Positions 16,919 to 26,092 of a DNA stretch of 64,000 nucleotides are shown piece after piece. Below the pieces are notes generated by a model, which searched no databases, was not told the origin of the DNA, and saw only the letters and a list, made by a program, of their open reading frames with translations. Numbering within the stretch: the first letter of the stretch is position 1; each line of letters starts with the position of its first letter. The DNA is from Caballeronia sp. INDeC2 (GTDB lineage Bacteria; Pseudomonadota; Gammaproteobacteria; Burkholderiales; Burkholderiaceae): NCBI RefSeq assembly GCF_023631325.1, contig NZ_JALQDG010000046.1:62001-126000 (forward strand). Direction: 5' to 3'. A program made the position numbers and the translations under genes.

Positions 16919-18523
16919 CTACCGGCGGCCAATCAGCTCGCGCAGATCATTCCCGATCCGCGCGATGACCGGCTCCCACTCATGCAAGCGCGCCTGTCGA
17001 TACAAGCGCATCTCCGGATACCACTCCGTCCGCTCGCCTTGCCGTCCCCAACGCCATTCCGGCGCGGCGGGAAGTATCGCCCAGGCCCGCTTGCCTAGCG
17101 CGCCGGCCAGATGCAACGGCGACGAATCCACGGAAATCACGAGATCGAGATGATCGACGAGGCCGGCCGTATCGGCGAAGTCACTCCATTGCGATGACAG
17201 ATCGTGCGCGCGGATGCCCGATTGCCGCTCCAAATGCGCGTTCGCTTGATTCTTCTGCAAAACGAACCATTCGACACCTTCGATCGCGGACAGCGGCTTC
17301 AACGCGCGCGCCGGCACGAACCGGTCGATGCCGCTGAAGTTGTGCGGCCCGCTGAACCAGCACAGCCCCACCTTCAGCTTGTCGCGATAAGGCTGCATGT
17401 ACCCGTCCCAGCGCGAGCGCGCCTCGCGCGGCGTGCGGACGTATCCGTGCTCAGCGCCGGACATGCCCGCCCTGCCCATGTAGGCGGGCAACAGATAATC
17501 CAACACCCAGTAATCGAATTGAGCGAGCTCGTCCGTCCGCCAGCCGGACGCGACACTCTGCGCGCCGTCGAGATCCCGAAACAGCCGGTGCAATTCCGGC
17601 CGACACACGAAGTGGACCGACGCGCCCGCATCCGCAAGTCGCTTCGCGTATCGCGCGAGCATCAGATTGTCGCCGATGCCCGCATGGTAAGCGACGAGAA
17701 CCCGCTTGCCGTGCAGCGCTTCGCCGCGCCACTTCTTCGCGAGATACGGCGCGATGTCCGGATAGAACGTCAGCACGTACTCATCGCGCGCCAGTCCTTC
17801 GAGCATGCGCCAGCCCTCGTCCTCGCGTCCGAGCAGGATGAGCGTATCGCCCAGAGCGCCGATGGCATCCATCCTGGACGGCTCGCTCTCCGCGACACGC
17901 CTGAACGCATCCCGCGCTTCATCGAAACGGCACAGCATGTAGAGCGCCTTGCCGAGCATCATCCAGATGTCGGCATCGCCGGGTGTGGTCGCGAGCATCG
18001 CGCTTGCCTGTTCGATGACCGCTGCATGATCCGAGAGAAATCGGCCGCGAAGGTGCAGCGCGCGCCTGGCGTCGGCCCTGATGAGCGCCTGCTTCGCATG
18101 AAAGCGCATCAACTCCGGCTGACCGCCGAACAGATAAATCTGCGCGAGCGCTGCGTGCGCCTCATGATTGTCCGGATCGATGAAAAGTGCTTCGGCAAAG
18201 CACTCGATTGCGTTATCGCGATCCGAGCAGCTGTTCAAATAGATGACGCCGCGCTGAACGCGAATCATCGCGTTGTCGGGATTCTTCGCGATCCATTGCG
18301 CGCATACATCGAGTGCGAGCGACGGCTCGCCCATGCCGGCCAGATCGTTCGTCGATGCAATCGCGTAATGAACTTCGTGCGGTTCGAGATCGATCGTCTC
18401 GCGCCACAATGCGAGCGCCTCGTCACGGTCGCCTCGCTGCGCCGCCGCTTGGGCAGCGGCGGCAAGCGACATCGCCCGCTCCCTGATGTCATGCTCCAGG
18501 CTCATCTTATCGTCGCCATTCAA
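16919..18523 (-). CDS. TPR protein with C-terminal glycosyltransferase (GT9-like) domain
   Basis: The 534-residue protein begins with about six to seven tetratricopeptide repeats (residues 15-265). It then carries a domain resembling ADP-heptose:LPS heptosyltransferases: KRVLVAYHAGIGDNLMLARY near 275, LKVGLCWFSGPHNF near 395, and DLVISVDSSPLHLAGALGKR near 470, the conserved GT9 C-terminal motif. It probably transfers a sugar to a protein or surface glycan; the substrate is unknown. It is convergent with tssE with only 18 bases between stops. No clear ribosome site separates the ATG at 18523 from a second one at 18505. Similar genes often lie near T6SS loci in Burkholderiaceae. Confidence 0.8.
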   Translation of the reverse strand: MNGDDKMSLEHDIRERAMSLAAAAQAAAQRGDRDEALALWRETIDLEPHEVHYAIASTNDLAGMGEPSLALDVCAQWIAKNPDNAMIRVQRGVIYLNSCSDRDNAIECFAEALFIDPDNHEAHAALAQIYLFGGQPELMRFHAKQALIRADARRALHLRGRFLSDHAAVIEQASAMLATTPGDADIWMMLGKALYMLCRFDEARDAFRRVAESEPSRMDAIGALGDTLILLGREDEGWRMLEGLARDEYVLTFYPDIAPYLAKKWRGEALHGKRVLVAYHAGIGDNLMLARYAKRLADAGASVHFVCRPELHRLFRDLDGAQSVASGWRTDELAQFDYWVLDYLLPAYMGRAGMSGAEHGYVRTPREARSRWDGYMQPYRDKLKVGLCWFSGPHNFSGIDRFVPARALKPLSAIEGVEWFVLQKNQANAHLERQSGIRAHDLSSQWSDFADTAGLVDHLDLVISVDSSPLHLAGALGKRAWAILPAAPEWRWGRQGERTEWYPEMRLYRQARLHEWEPVIARIGNDLRELIGRR

Positions 18524-18610
18524 AAGACGACCGGAGCGTAACAGAGGGACTTTGCCGAAACGAAATAATTCGTCGGACCGTTCGCCGGCGTGCAGACCGC
18601 GCTACTCATG

Positions 18611-19942
18611 TCACTGTCCGGCCCCGCCCGCGAAAGCCGGCACGCCCATTTCATCGCGACGCTGCGCTTCGCGCGCCTCATCGGCTTCGACCGTCTTGCT
18701 CGTATCGATGAATAGCGCCGCGAACGCGCCGACCGCAAGCAATCCCGCCGAGATCGTGAACGGCACGTTGTAGCTGCCCGTCTCCTGAATCAGATAGCCG
18801 AACGCCACCGGCGACGCCATGCCCGCGAGACCGAAGCCCGTGTTCATCATGCCGCCTGCCGTGCCTGCATATTTGCCCGCGATATCGAGCGGCAAGGTCC
18901 ACAACACGGGGTTCGTGATCTCGAGGAAGAAGAACGATCCCGTCAGAAACCACACCGCTGCAATCGGGCTCGGCGCATTGACCATTGGTATCAGGAACGC
19001 GAGCGAGCCGCCCATGCCGACGACTAGAATGCTGCATCGCGCGAGACGCAGCCGTCCCGTCATCTTGTAAATGCGATCCGATAGCACGCCGCCGAGCGTA
19101 TCGCCGATCACGCCCGCGAGCAGCGGCAACGCGGTGAAGAGCGCGAGATGCTTGAGATCGAAACCGCGCGATTCCTTCAGATATGAAGGCAGCCACGTCA
19201 GATATACCCACAGCAGCCATCCATAGCAGAAGTCGACGAACGTCACGAGCCACATGCGACGAATCAGCTTGCGCCACGGCGTCGGGTTCTTTCTCGCACG
19301 CGCGCATTCGCCCGCGCGATAGCCGATTTCAGCGGTCTCCTCGGGTGTCACGCGGCGGTTCTCATCGGGTGAATTGGTGAAGACGAAGAGATACAGCACC
19401 GTCCATGCAAGGCTCGCGATACCGAGCAGAATGAACGCCTCGCGCCAGCCGCTCGCCGCGACCACCGCGAGCACGAGCGGCGGCGTCACCGCGCCGCCCA
19501 GCCGTGCGAAGCTATGCGTGATGCCTTGGGCGAAGCCGCGTTCGTGCACCGGCATCCAGAACGTGAAGGCGCGCGTCGCAGTCGGAAACGCGCCGCCCTC
19601 GCCGATGCCGAGCGCAAGACGCAACAGCACCAGCATGCCGATGCTGCCCGCGAAGCCTGTCGCAAGCGTCGCCGCGCCCCAGATGAGCGAGAGCACGGTC
19701 AAGACAAGCTTCGGGCCGAAGCGATCGGCGAGCCATCCACCGACGATCTGCATCACCGCATACGGGTACGCAAACGCGGAGAACACGAGCCCGAGTTGCA
19801 CGGACGTGAGACCCATCTCCTGCCGGATCAACGGCCCGGCCACGGCGATGTTCACCCTGTCGATGTACGAGATGAAGTACATCAGGCACATTACGCCGAG
19901 AATGATATGGCGCGTCTTCACGCGCTGACGATGCTTGTTCAC
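18611..19942 (-). CDS. sauU: MFS importer, probable sulfoacetate permease SauU
   Basis: This 443-residue protein is an anion:cation symporter-type MFS permease with 12 predicted helices, the ADRFGPK loop after TM2 and the GIGEGGAFP motif in TM4. The family includes hexuronate, phthalate and sulfoacetate importers. It is the third gene of a leftward operon after a CoA ligase and an acylating aldehyde dehydrogenase, the content of the sauSTU genes described for sulfoacetate catabolism in Cupriavidus necator H16. The specific name rests on this context and on xsc and pta 13 kb away. It starts after an AGGAGACAC ribosome site, 70 bases from the ligase stop. Confidence 0.72.
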   Translation of the reverse strand: MNKHRQRVKTRHIILGVMCLMYFISYIDRVNIAVAGPLIRQEMGLTSVQLGLVFSAFAYPYAVMQIVGGWLADRFGPKLVLTVLSLIWGAATLATGFAGSIGMLVLLRLALGIGEGGAFPTATRAFTFWMPVHERGFAQGITHSFARLGGAVTPPLVLAVVAASGWREAFILLGIASLAWTVLYLFVFTNSPDENRRVTPEETAEIGYRAGECARARKNPTPWRKLIRRMWLVTFVDFCYGWLLWVYLTWLPSYLKESRGFDLKHLALFTALPLLAGVIGDTLGGVLSDRIYKMTGRLRLARCSILVVGMGGSLAFLIPMVNAPSPIAAVWFLTGSFFFLEITNPVLWTLPLDIAGKYAGTAGGMMNTGFGLAGMASPVAFGYLIQETGSYNVPFTISAGLLAVGAFAALFIDTSKTVEADEAREAQRRDEMGVPAFAGGAGQ

Positions 19943-20012
19943 AGTGTCTCCTTCAGTCCATCTGATGTGGAATGTCTAGTCGTGTGAATGAATCCGCGTC
20001 CGTCGCGTCCGT

Positions 20013-21650
20013 TCATCCAGGCGCGGGCTGCGAATCCTGAACGAGCTTCAGGCGTTGCACCTTGCCTGACGGGCCGCGCGGCAATGCATCGGTGAAGCGG
20101 AATTCACGCGGCGTCTTGTAGCGGCCGAGTTCGCGCAAGCAGTGCGCGCGCAGAGCCGCCACATCGAGCGACGTTGCGCCGCCGCTCGGCACGATGTACG
20201 CGACGATGTCCTGCCCATACGCCGCATCGGGCACACCGACCGCGGCAGCTTCGAGCACGCCTGGATGACGCAGCAACGCTTCGTCGATCTCCCTCGGCGC
20301 GATGTTCTCGCCGCCCTTGATGATCAGTTCCTTCGCGCGCCCGTTGATATAGAAGAAGCCCGCCTCGTCGCGATAGCCAAGATCGCCGGTGCGCAGCCAG
20401 CCGTCGGCGGTGAACGCGTTGCGCGTCTCCTCCGGGCGCTTGTAGTAGCCGCTCATCAGTTGTCCGCCGCGCAGCACGAGTTCACCGGTTTCGTTGGGCG
20501 CGCATTCGCGTCCGTCGAGATCGACGATCTTCGCTTCGCCGCCCGATGGCAAACCGATGCTGCCGAGTCTCCTCATCGTCATATCATATGGATTACTGAA
20601 CATAGGCGCCGCGGTTTCCGTCATTCCCATCGTTTCTATAACGCCGATGCCGAAGCGCTCCTCGAATGCGCGATGATGATCGGCCGGCAGCGCCGCCGAT
20701 GCGCTGCGGCAGAACTTCAGCGCGGACAGATCGCAGTCTTGCGCGCTTTCGGCATTCAGCAGATAGGCGACGATGGTCGGCACCACGTTGATCCACGTGC
20801 AGCCGGAATACGATGCCTCCTTCCAGAACGTGCGCGCGGAAAAGCGCGGCGTCATCACCGCCGAGCCGCCGTGCCAGAGCGGTGTCAAGAGCGCGACGAC
20901 GAGACCGTTGATGTGATAAAGCGGCAACGACACGAGCACGCGATCATCTTCGGAAAGGCGATGCTCCGCGCTGATATTGCGCATGTTCGCAAGCAGGCTG
21001 CGATGACTCAGCAGCACGCCTTTGGGCGCGCCCGTCGTGCCCGATGTGTACATGAGCAACGCGGTATCGTCGGGATTCATCGCGCACGCGCCGCTCGCGA
21101 CGATCCGCGTGCCGGGCGTTTCATCGCGCACGAGCGGCGTCACGCGTGCAGAAAGCATCGGGATGTCCGGCACTTCGTTCGATCCCGGCGACGTGCGCAC
21201 CACCGCAATCTCGCGATCCATGCCTTCGCGACGCAACGCACCGATCGCATCGACGATCGTGTCGTGCGTATCGTCCGCAACGAAGATCACGCGCGTATCC
21301 GAATGCTCGACGATGTAGCTCACCTGCGAAGGCTGGCACAGTAGATTCAGCGGATTGGCAACGAGCCCGCTGTACATCGTCGCAAGCAGCAGACGCGCCG
21401 TCTGTATGCCGTTGCCCATGAAGACCGACACCACGTCGCCCCGATGAAGGCCCGCCGCCTTGAAGCGTGCTTCGAGCTCGATGCAATCCTCGCGCAATGC
21501 GCCGAACGTCAATACGTCGTCGCGAGCGGCGGACAACAGGAACGGCTTGTCGGGTGCGCTTTGCGCGCGGGCATCGATCAACGCACGCAACGTCGATGCA
21601 TCGCGCGGCAAGCGATCGGGCGCAACGATTCGATCCGGCAATGCGCTCAT
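20013..21650 (-). CDS. sauT: AMP-forming acyl-CoA ligase, probable sulfoacetate-CoA ligase SauT
   Basis: The 545-residue protein is a complete ANL-superfamily ligase. The P-loop MYTSGTTGAPKGVLLSHRS is near residue 205, the TGDLGYRDEAGFFYINGRAK hinge near 410, and the C-terminal catalytic lysine is in GPSGKVQRLKL. It would activate an acid with ATP and CoA via an acyl-AMP. SauT makes sulfoacetyl-CoA, which the next enzyme reduces. The start overlaps the sauS stop by four bases (ATGA), so it is tightly coupled to the acylating aldehyde dehydrogenase. A different short-chain acid is possible; the operon composition favours sulfoacetate. Confidence 0.75.
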   Translation of the reverse strand: MSALPDRIVAPDRLPRDASTLRALIDARAQSAPDKPFLLSAARDDVLTFGALREDCIELEARFKAAGLHRGDVVSVFMGNGIQTARLLLATMYSGLVANPLNLLCQPSQVSYIVEHSDTRVIFVADDTHDTIVDAIGALRREGMDREIAVVRTSPGSNEVPDIPMLSARVTPLVRDETPGTRIVASGACAMNPDDTALLMYTSGTTGAPKGVLLSHRSLLANMRNISAEHRLSEDDRVLVSLPLYHINGLVVALLTPLWHGGSAVMTPRFSARTFWKEASYSGCTWINVVPTIVAYLLNAESAQDCDLSALKFCRSASAALPADHHRAFEERFGIGVIETMGMTETAAPMFSNPYDMTMRRLGSIGLPSGGEAKIVDLDGRECAPNETGELVLRGGQLMSGYYKRPEETRNAFTADGWLRTGDLGYRDEAGFFYINGRAKELIIKGGENIAPREIDEALLRHPGVLEAAAVGVPDAAYGQDIVAYIVPSGGATSLDVAALRAHCLRELGRYKTPREFRFTDALPRGPSGKVQRLKLVQDSQPAPG

Positions 21651-23110
21651 CGTCCGACCCTCCGGAAGTAGTCGCCGAGCACCGCGTCGACTTCGGGCAC
21701 GCGCTCCGCTATCTGATACGCGACGCGCGTGACGTTCAGGTATTGCCGATAGCCGAGATTCGACGAGAAGTTATTGCCGCCCCACGTTCCGCAGCCCATC
21801 GAGAGCGAGAACGGCAGGCCGTTGTCGAAGTTGCCGCCGGTCGCGAGGCAATGCGCCTGATCGACGATCACGCGCGCCACCGGCAACTGCATGCCGAGCG
21901 TGACGGCGAGCGCGTCGTCCGCGCCGTGCACGCCGACCGAATGGCCCGCGCCCATGTAGCCGTAGATGCCGCGCACGATATCGATGGCCGCGCCGATGTC
22001 CCGCGCGCGATAGACCGCGAGCACCGGCGAGAGCTTCTCGCCGGAGAACGGATGGTCCGCGCCGTAGCCGCTCTCTTCGACCATCAGGAACTTCGGCTCG
22101 CGCGCGGCGATATCGTCGAGGCCCGCTTCTCGCGCGATCACCGTCGCCGAGCGTGCGGTGCAGCGCGCCGAGAGTTTGCCGTCTTGCCACATCGCCGCCT
22201 GCAATTGCGCCTTCTGCGCCGCGTCGAGCAGCACGCCGCCCTGCTTCGTCAACGCATCGAGCATGCGCGCGTAGATCGCGTCTTCAATCACGACGCTGTT
22301 TTCCGACGAGCAACTCGTCGCGTTGTCGAACGTCTTGGACACGGCGATCTTGCGCGCCGCGTCATCGGGATTCGCGTTCGCCGTGACGATCGATGCGACA
22401 TTGCCCGCGCCGACGCCGAACGCCGGCGTGCCGCTCGTATAGGCCATGCGCACGTTGGCCTGCGACCCGGTCGCGACGACGAGATCGGCGAGCCGCATCA
22501 ACGCGGCGGTCGCCGCCTTGCCGATCGGATGCGGCAACATCTGCACGAGATCGGGATCGAGGCCCGCCTTCGCGAACTCCGCGTGAATGAAGCCGATGAG
22601 CAGCGCGCACGACGAATAGCCTTTCGGCGAAGGCGCAACGATGACCGCGTTGCCGCACTTGAGCGCGTTGATGATCTTGTTCGCGGGCGTCGCTGCCGGA
22701 TTCGTCGATGGCGTGATCGCCGCCACCACGCCGACCGCGCGCGCGATCTCGACGATGCCGCGCTCCTCGTCGCGCGCGGTCACGCCCGTCGTCGCGACAC
22801 CGTGAAGATCGCGCAGCAGCCCTAGCGTCTTGCGATGGTTCTTGTGGAACTTGTCGTCGGCGTTGCCGAGACCCGTATCGCGCACGGCCATCTCCGCAAG
22901 CTGGCGGTTGCGCTGCGGCTCCATGATGGCCCACGCGGCAGCCGCGGCGGCGATGTCGAGCGTCTCTTGTCCCGCTTGTTCGAAGCGTCGTTGCGCGGCA
23001 CGCGCGCGCGTGACGAGCGCGGCGACTACACGCTGCGCATCGGGCTCTGGTGTGTTCGGCGCGTGCTCGCCGGGACGCGCGAGCGTTGCGCCGCTTGCCA
23101 TGTGATTCAT
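21647..23110 (-). CDS. sauS: CoA-acylating aldehyde dehydrogenase, probable sulfoacetaldehyde dehydrogenase SauS
   Basis: I start at the ATG at 23110, which follows GAGG at a proper distance; the frame extends 14 codons further without a site. The 487-residue protein belongs to the acylating ALDH group (AdhE/EutE-like): TPSTNPAATPANKIINALKC for nucleotide binding and the catalytic cysteine in NATSCSSENSVV. In sulfoacetate catabolism SauS reduces sulfoacetyl-CoA to sulfoacetaldehyde, the substrate of Xsc, which is encoded at 36.7 kb. It is the first gene of the sauSTU operon and is divergent from an IclR regulator, with palindromes in the shared region. Confidence 0.78.
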   Translation of the reverse strand: MNHMASGATLARPGEHAPNTPEPDAQRVVAALVTRARAAQRRFEQAGQETLDIAAAAAAWAIMEPQRNRQLAEMAVRDTGLGNADDKFHKNHRKTLGLLRDLHGVATTGVTARDEERGIVEIARAVGVVAAITPSTNPAATPANKIINALKCGNAVIVAPSPKGYSSCALLIGFIHAEFAKAGLDPDLVQMLPHPIGKAATAALMRLADLVVATGSQANVRMAYTSGTPAFGVGAGNVASIVTANANPDDAARKIAVSKTFDNATSCSSENSVVIEDAIYARMLDALTKQGGVLLDAAQKAQLQAAMWQDGKLSARCTARSATVIAREAGLDDIAAREPKFLMVEESGYGADHPFSGEKLSPVLAVYRARDIGAAIDIVRGIYGYMGAGHSVGVHGADDALAVTLGMQLPVARVIVDQAHCLATGGNFDNGLPFSLSMGCGTWGGNNFSSNLGYRQYLNVTRVAYQIAERVPEVDAVLGDYFRRVGR

Positions 23111-23132
23111 GCGATAAACCTCGGCTGTTGGA

Positions 23133-23155
23133 AGATTGGCGATGCTTCCCAATCT
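23133..23155. promoter_or_regulatory. Inverted repeat in the sauS leader
   Basis: AGATTGG and CCAATCT (7-bp arms, 9-base spacer) lie 23 bases upstream of the sauS start. This could be an operator or a leader hairpin; nothing else supports either choice. Confidence 0.35.
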
Positions 23156-23230
23156 AGTCAGCCGCGTTCATCGCGCGGTCCCGTTTTATGGACTAACGCA
23201 TGCAGCGAAATCGCGAGCATCGGAAATTCA

Positions 23231-23272
23231 GCTTTTCGGGACTTTCACGAGTCCCGAAAAGCGGTGTTTTCG
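23231..23272. promoter_or_regulatory. Two nested palindromes between sauS and its divergent IclR regulator
   Basis: A perfect 13-bp inverted repeat, GCTTTTCGGGACT at 23231-23243 and AGTCCCGAAAAGC at 23250-23262, has a 6-base spacer. Its right arm also forms the left arm of a second perfect repeat, CGAAAA at 23255-23260 with TTTTCG at 23267-23272, again with a 6-base spacer. Three TTTTCG half-sites thus alternate in orientation. There is no T-run and it lies between divergent starts, so an operator for the regulator at 23322 is more likely than a terminator. Confidence 0.7.
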
Positions 23273-23321
23273 ACGCACAATGAAATAGAAACGCAAACCA
23301 TGCAGAGGGAGACAAGGCAAC

Positions 23322-24083
23322 GTGACATCGAACCAATCGAATGCCGCCGCAGTGCGCGCGTTCCGCGTGCTCGAAACGCTCGCCGAAGCGAATCGCCCGC
23401 TTTCGATGACCGAACTCGTCGATGCATTGGGCCTGCCCAAGCAGACCGTGCATCGCATTCTCGTGCAACTGATGGACGCATGGCTCGTCACGCGCGGCGC
23501 AAGCGACAAGCTCTACGAATGCTCGGCGCGCGTGCGCACGCTCGCCATCAACGTGCTCATGCATGCGGGCCCCGCTGCGGCGCGTCATGCGCTCTTGGAA
23601 CAGCTCGTCGCACGCGTCGGCGAAACCTGCAATCTGACGATGCTCGCGGGCAACGACGTCGTCTATGTCGATCGCGTCGAGACCGGCTGGCCGTTGCGCA
23701 TGCATTTGCAGCCGGGCTCGCATGTGCCCTTGCATTGCTCGGCAAGCGGCAAGCTGCTGCTCAGTTTTCTGCCGAAGGAGCGGCGCGAGCGCATGATCGA
23801 GCGCCTGCCGCTACGTTCGTATTCGGAGCGGACGATCACCGACCGCGATGCGTTGCGCCGCGAGCTTGCATTGACGCGCCGCCGCATGCTCGCCATCAAT
23901 AACCAGGAGCATTTGCAGGGTCTCGTTGCGATCGCGGTGCCGGTGATGCTCGATCGCAATCGCGCGTGCGCGGCGATCGCGATTCAAGCGCCGGTGGGAC
24001 GCGTCGCGCTCGATCAATTGCTCACATTCGAGCCGGATCTCAGGCGGGCCGCCGAAGAAACGGCGAAGACGTTCAAAGAGTAA
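23322..24083 (+). CDS. IclR-family transcriptional regulator, divergent from sauSTU
   Basis: The 253-residue protein starts at a GTG with GAGGGAGAC upstream. It has the IclR winged helix-turn-helix at residues 8-65 (LSMTELVDALGLPKQTVHRI) and the C-terminal effector domain (GETCNLTMLAGNDVVYVDR, HVPLHCSASGKLLLSFL, AINNQEHLQGLVAIAVPV). It is a paralogue of the three IclR proteins at 34.8, 35.7 and 39.6 kb. Its position suggests it controls the sauSTU operon, as a SauR-like regulator, through the palindromes at 23231-23272. Activation or repression cannot be told from sequence. Confidence 0.9.
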   Translation: MTSNQSNAAAVRAFRVLETLAEANRPLSMTELVDALGLPKQTVHRILVQLMDAWLVTRGASDKLYECSARVRTLAINVLMHAGPAAARHALLEQLVARVGETCNLTMLAGNDVVYVDRVETGWPLRMHLQPGSHVPLHCSASGKLLLSFLPKERRERMIERLPLRSYSERTITDRDALRRELALTRRRMLAINNQEHLQGLVAIAVPVMLDRNRACAAIAIQAPVGRVALDQLLTFEPDLRRAAEETAKTFKE

Positions 24084-24125
24084 TCGGCCGGTTTGCAACG
24101 CAGCAAACCGGCGTCACGTCAGTGC

Positions 24126-25565
24126 TTATCGTTCGACTGTTTGCAGATGCCGTGTCGGATGCGCATCGTCTTCGATCTCTTCTTCTTTGCGGCCGCGCTT
24201 GAACACGACATACGCGACGATCAGAATGCCGAGGCTCGCGACGCCCAGCCACAGCGGCTTGCGCTGATCGGGGATGAAGGCCATCGCGACGAGAATCGCG
24301 GTCATGCCGAAGATCGCGAGCCATGTGAGATAGGGAAATCCCCACATGCGCACGCGCAGATCGTTCGCTTCGAAGCTCGTCATGCGCGCGCGCAGACGCA
24401 GTTGCGAGAACGCGATCAGCAAGTACACGAAGATGGCCACCGTGCCGTACGAATTGACGAGAAACGCGAACACCGTATCCGGCGATATGTACGACATCAC
24501 CACTGACACGTAGCCGAACACCGTACCGAGCAGAATGGCGCGCACCGGCACGCCGCGCTTGTTGACCTTCGCGAGACCGAGCGGCGCATCGCCGTGACGC
24601 GTCAACGCGAACAGCATGCGGGACGCTGCGTACAAGCCCGAATTGAGCGCGGACAACACGGCGGTGAGCACGATCGCGTTCATCACGTTGGCCGCTGCGG
24701 GCATGCCCATCACTTCGAGCGCGCTCACATAAGGCGTCGCCATCTGATGCGAATTCCACGGCACCAGCGCGACGACGAGCGCCACCGAACCGACATAGAA
24801 CACGAGCACGCGCGTGATCACCGAGTTGGTCGCCTTCGCAACGGCCTTCGCGGGCTCCTTCGCTTCGGCTGCCGCGATGGTGACGATCTCCGCGCCGAAG
24901 TAGAAGCCTGTCGCGGCGACCGCGCCCGTCATCACCGGTCCGATGCCTTTGGGCATGAACCCGCCGTGGCCGAGGAAGGTCGCGGCAACATCGGTCGTGT
25001 GCATCGCAGCGGGCCAGAAACCGCATACGTACAAGCCGCCGAGGAAGAGGAACACGACGATCGCGCCGACCTTGATCGACGAGAACCAGAACTCGAACTC
25101 GCCATAGCTGCCCACTGAAATGAGGTTGGTCAGCGTGAGCACGACGAGCAGCACGAGACTGATGATCCATGATGGCACATCTGGTATCCAGAACTGCACG
25201 AGCTTCGCGCCCGCGACCGCTTCCAGCGCGATCACGATGACCCAGAAGTACCAGTACATCCAGCCCGTCAGAAAGCCCGCGAGACGGCCCGGCCCGCGCT
25301 GCGTTCTGAAGGCCAGGCGCGCATATTCATAGAACGAGCCGACGGTGGGCATCGCGCAGGCCATCTCGCCGAGCATGCGCATGACGAGCACCACGAGGCC
25401 GCCCGTGATGAGAAACGAGAGAATCGCGGCAGGCCCGGCCTGCTGGATCACCACACCGCTACCGACGAAAAGTCCGGCGCCTATGACGCCGCCCAGCGCG
25501 ATCATCGTCATGTGGCGCTGTTTGAGGCCACACTTGAGATCGCCTTGATCCGTGTTCGATTGCAT
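24126..25565 (-). CDS. Amino-acid permease (APC family), candidate taurine importer
   Basis: I start at the ATG at 25565 after GGAGACGAC. The 479-residue protein has 12 hydrophobic segments and the APC-family N-terminal signature (HMTMIALGGVIGAGLFVGSG) of the GABA/aromatic amino-acid permease group. It is the third gene of a leftward operon after tauY and tauX, so a zwitterionic aminosulfonate such as taurine is the best guess for its substrate. Taurine is usually imported by ABC or TRAP systems, neither of which is present here, so a permease of this type would be an alternative route. The specificity is inference. Confidence 0.8.
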   Translation of the reverse strand: MQSNTDQGDLKCGLKQRHMTMIALGGVIGAGLFVGSGVVIQQAGPAAILSFLITGGLVVLVMRMLGEMACAMPTVGSFYEYARLAFRTQRGPGRLAGFLTGWMYWYFWVIVIALEAVAGAKLVQFWIPDVPSWIISLVLLVVLTLTNLISVGSYGEFEFWFSSIKVGAIVVFLFLGGLYVCGFWPAAMHTTDVAATFLGHGGFMPKGIGPVMTGAVAATGFYFGAEIVTIAAAEAKEPAKAVAKATNSVITRVLVFYVGSVALVVALVPWNSHQMATPYVSALEVMGMPAAANVMNAIVLTAVLSALNSGLYAASRMLFALTRHGDAPLGLAKVNKRGVPVRAILLGTVFGYVSVVMSYISPDTVFAFLVNSYGTVAIFVYLLIAFSQLRLRARMTSFEANDLRVRMWGFPYLTWLAIFGMTAILVAMAFIPDQRKPLWLGVASLGILIVAYVVFKRGRKEEEIEDDAHPTRHLQTVER

Positions 25566-25659
25566 GTCGTCTCCTGCTTTGCTTGTATCGATTCGAGGCT
25601 CGCTCGCCGGTTCGTTGCCGGCGAGTCGAGTCATGTCGTTGGATCGTCTCTACATCGCT

Positions 25660-26049
25660 TCAGAGCGCCGGACGGTCCTTGCGATACGCGTTCTTCACGG
25701 CGATCTTGCCGCCGCTGAACGTGAAGACGTCGACCATGCGGGCCTCGATGCGCGAGCCGTCCGCCTTCGTGCCGCGAAACGTCGATTCCGATACGCCGCG
25801 CTCGCCGCTCACGAAATGCTCGCCCTCTTTCCACGATGCATCGGGGAAGGTTTCCCACGCGAGCGCGAAGCCCTTGCGGACCTCGTCGCGGCCCTTGAAA
25901 GTGCGGCCCAGCGCATCGGGTCCGGCCACGCCGTGAAAGACGCATTCTTCCGCCATGCAGTTCATCAATGCGTCGAGGTCGTGACGATTCCACGCATCGT
26001 TGAATGTCTCCAGCAGCCGAATGTAATCCTGATTCGTTTGAGTGCTCAT
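25660..26049 (-). CDS. tauX: SnoaL/NTF2-fold protein, probable taurine dehydrogenase small subunit TauX
   Basis: This 129-residue protein is a single NTF2-like (SnoaL) domain: YIRLLETFNDAWNRHDLDAL, then ECVFHGVAGPDALGRTFKG and a C-terminal FTFSGGKIAVKNAYRKDRP strand. I associate this pattern with proteins annotated as the small subunit of taurine dehydrogenase (TauX), which works with the flavoprotein TauY. It lies 43 bases after the flavoprotein gene, in the same order seen in taurine operons. The catalytic role of TauX is poorly understood. A stand-alone SnoaL-like protein of unknown role is the alternative. The ribosome site before the ATG is weak. Confidence 0.7.
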   Translation of the reverse strand: MSTQTNQDYIRLLETFNDAWNRHDLDALMNCMAEECVFHGVAGPDALGRTFKGRDEVRKGFALAWETFPDASWKEGEHFVSGERGVSESTFRGTKADGSRIEARMVDVFTFSGGKIAVKNAYRKDRPAL

Positions 26050-26092
26050 GTGTCGATATTTTCAGTGTGTTGCAGAAGGGTTTCAGCGAGGT

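Noticed and set aside
20013..23110. Reading the ligase/acylating dehydrogenase pair as an ethanolamine or propanediol (EutE/PduP-type) module
   Set aside because: No microcompartment, lyase or alcohol dehydrogenase gene is nearby, while xsc and pta are within the same block; sulfoacetate fits better.
23231..23262. The 13-bp inverted repeat considered as an intrinsic terminator
   Set aside because: No T-run on either side, and it lies between divergent start codons, where no transcript should end; an operator fits better.
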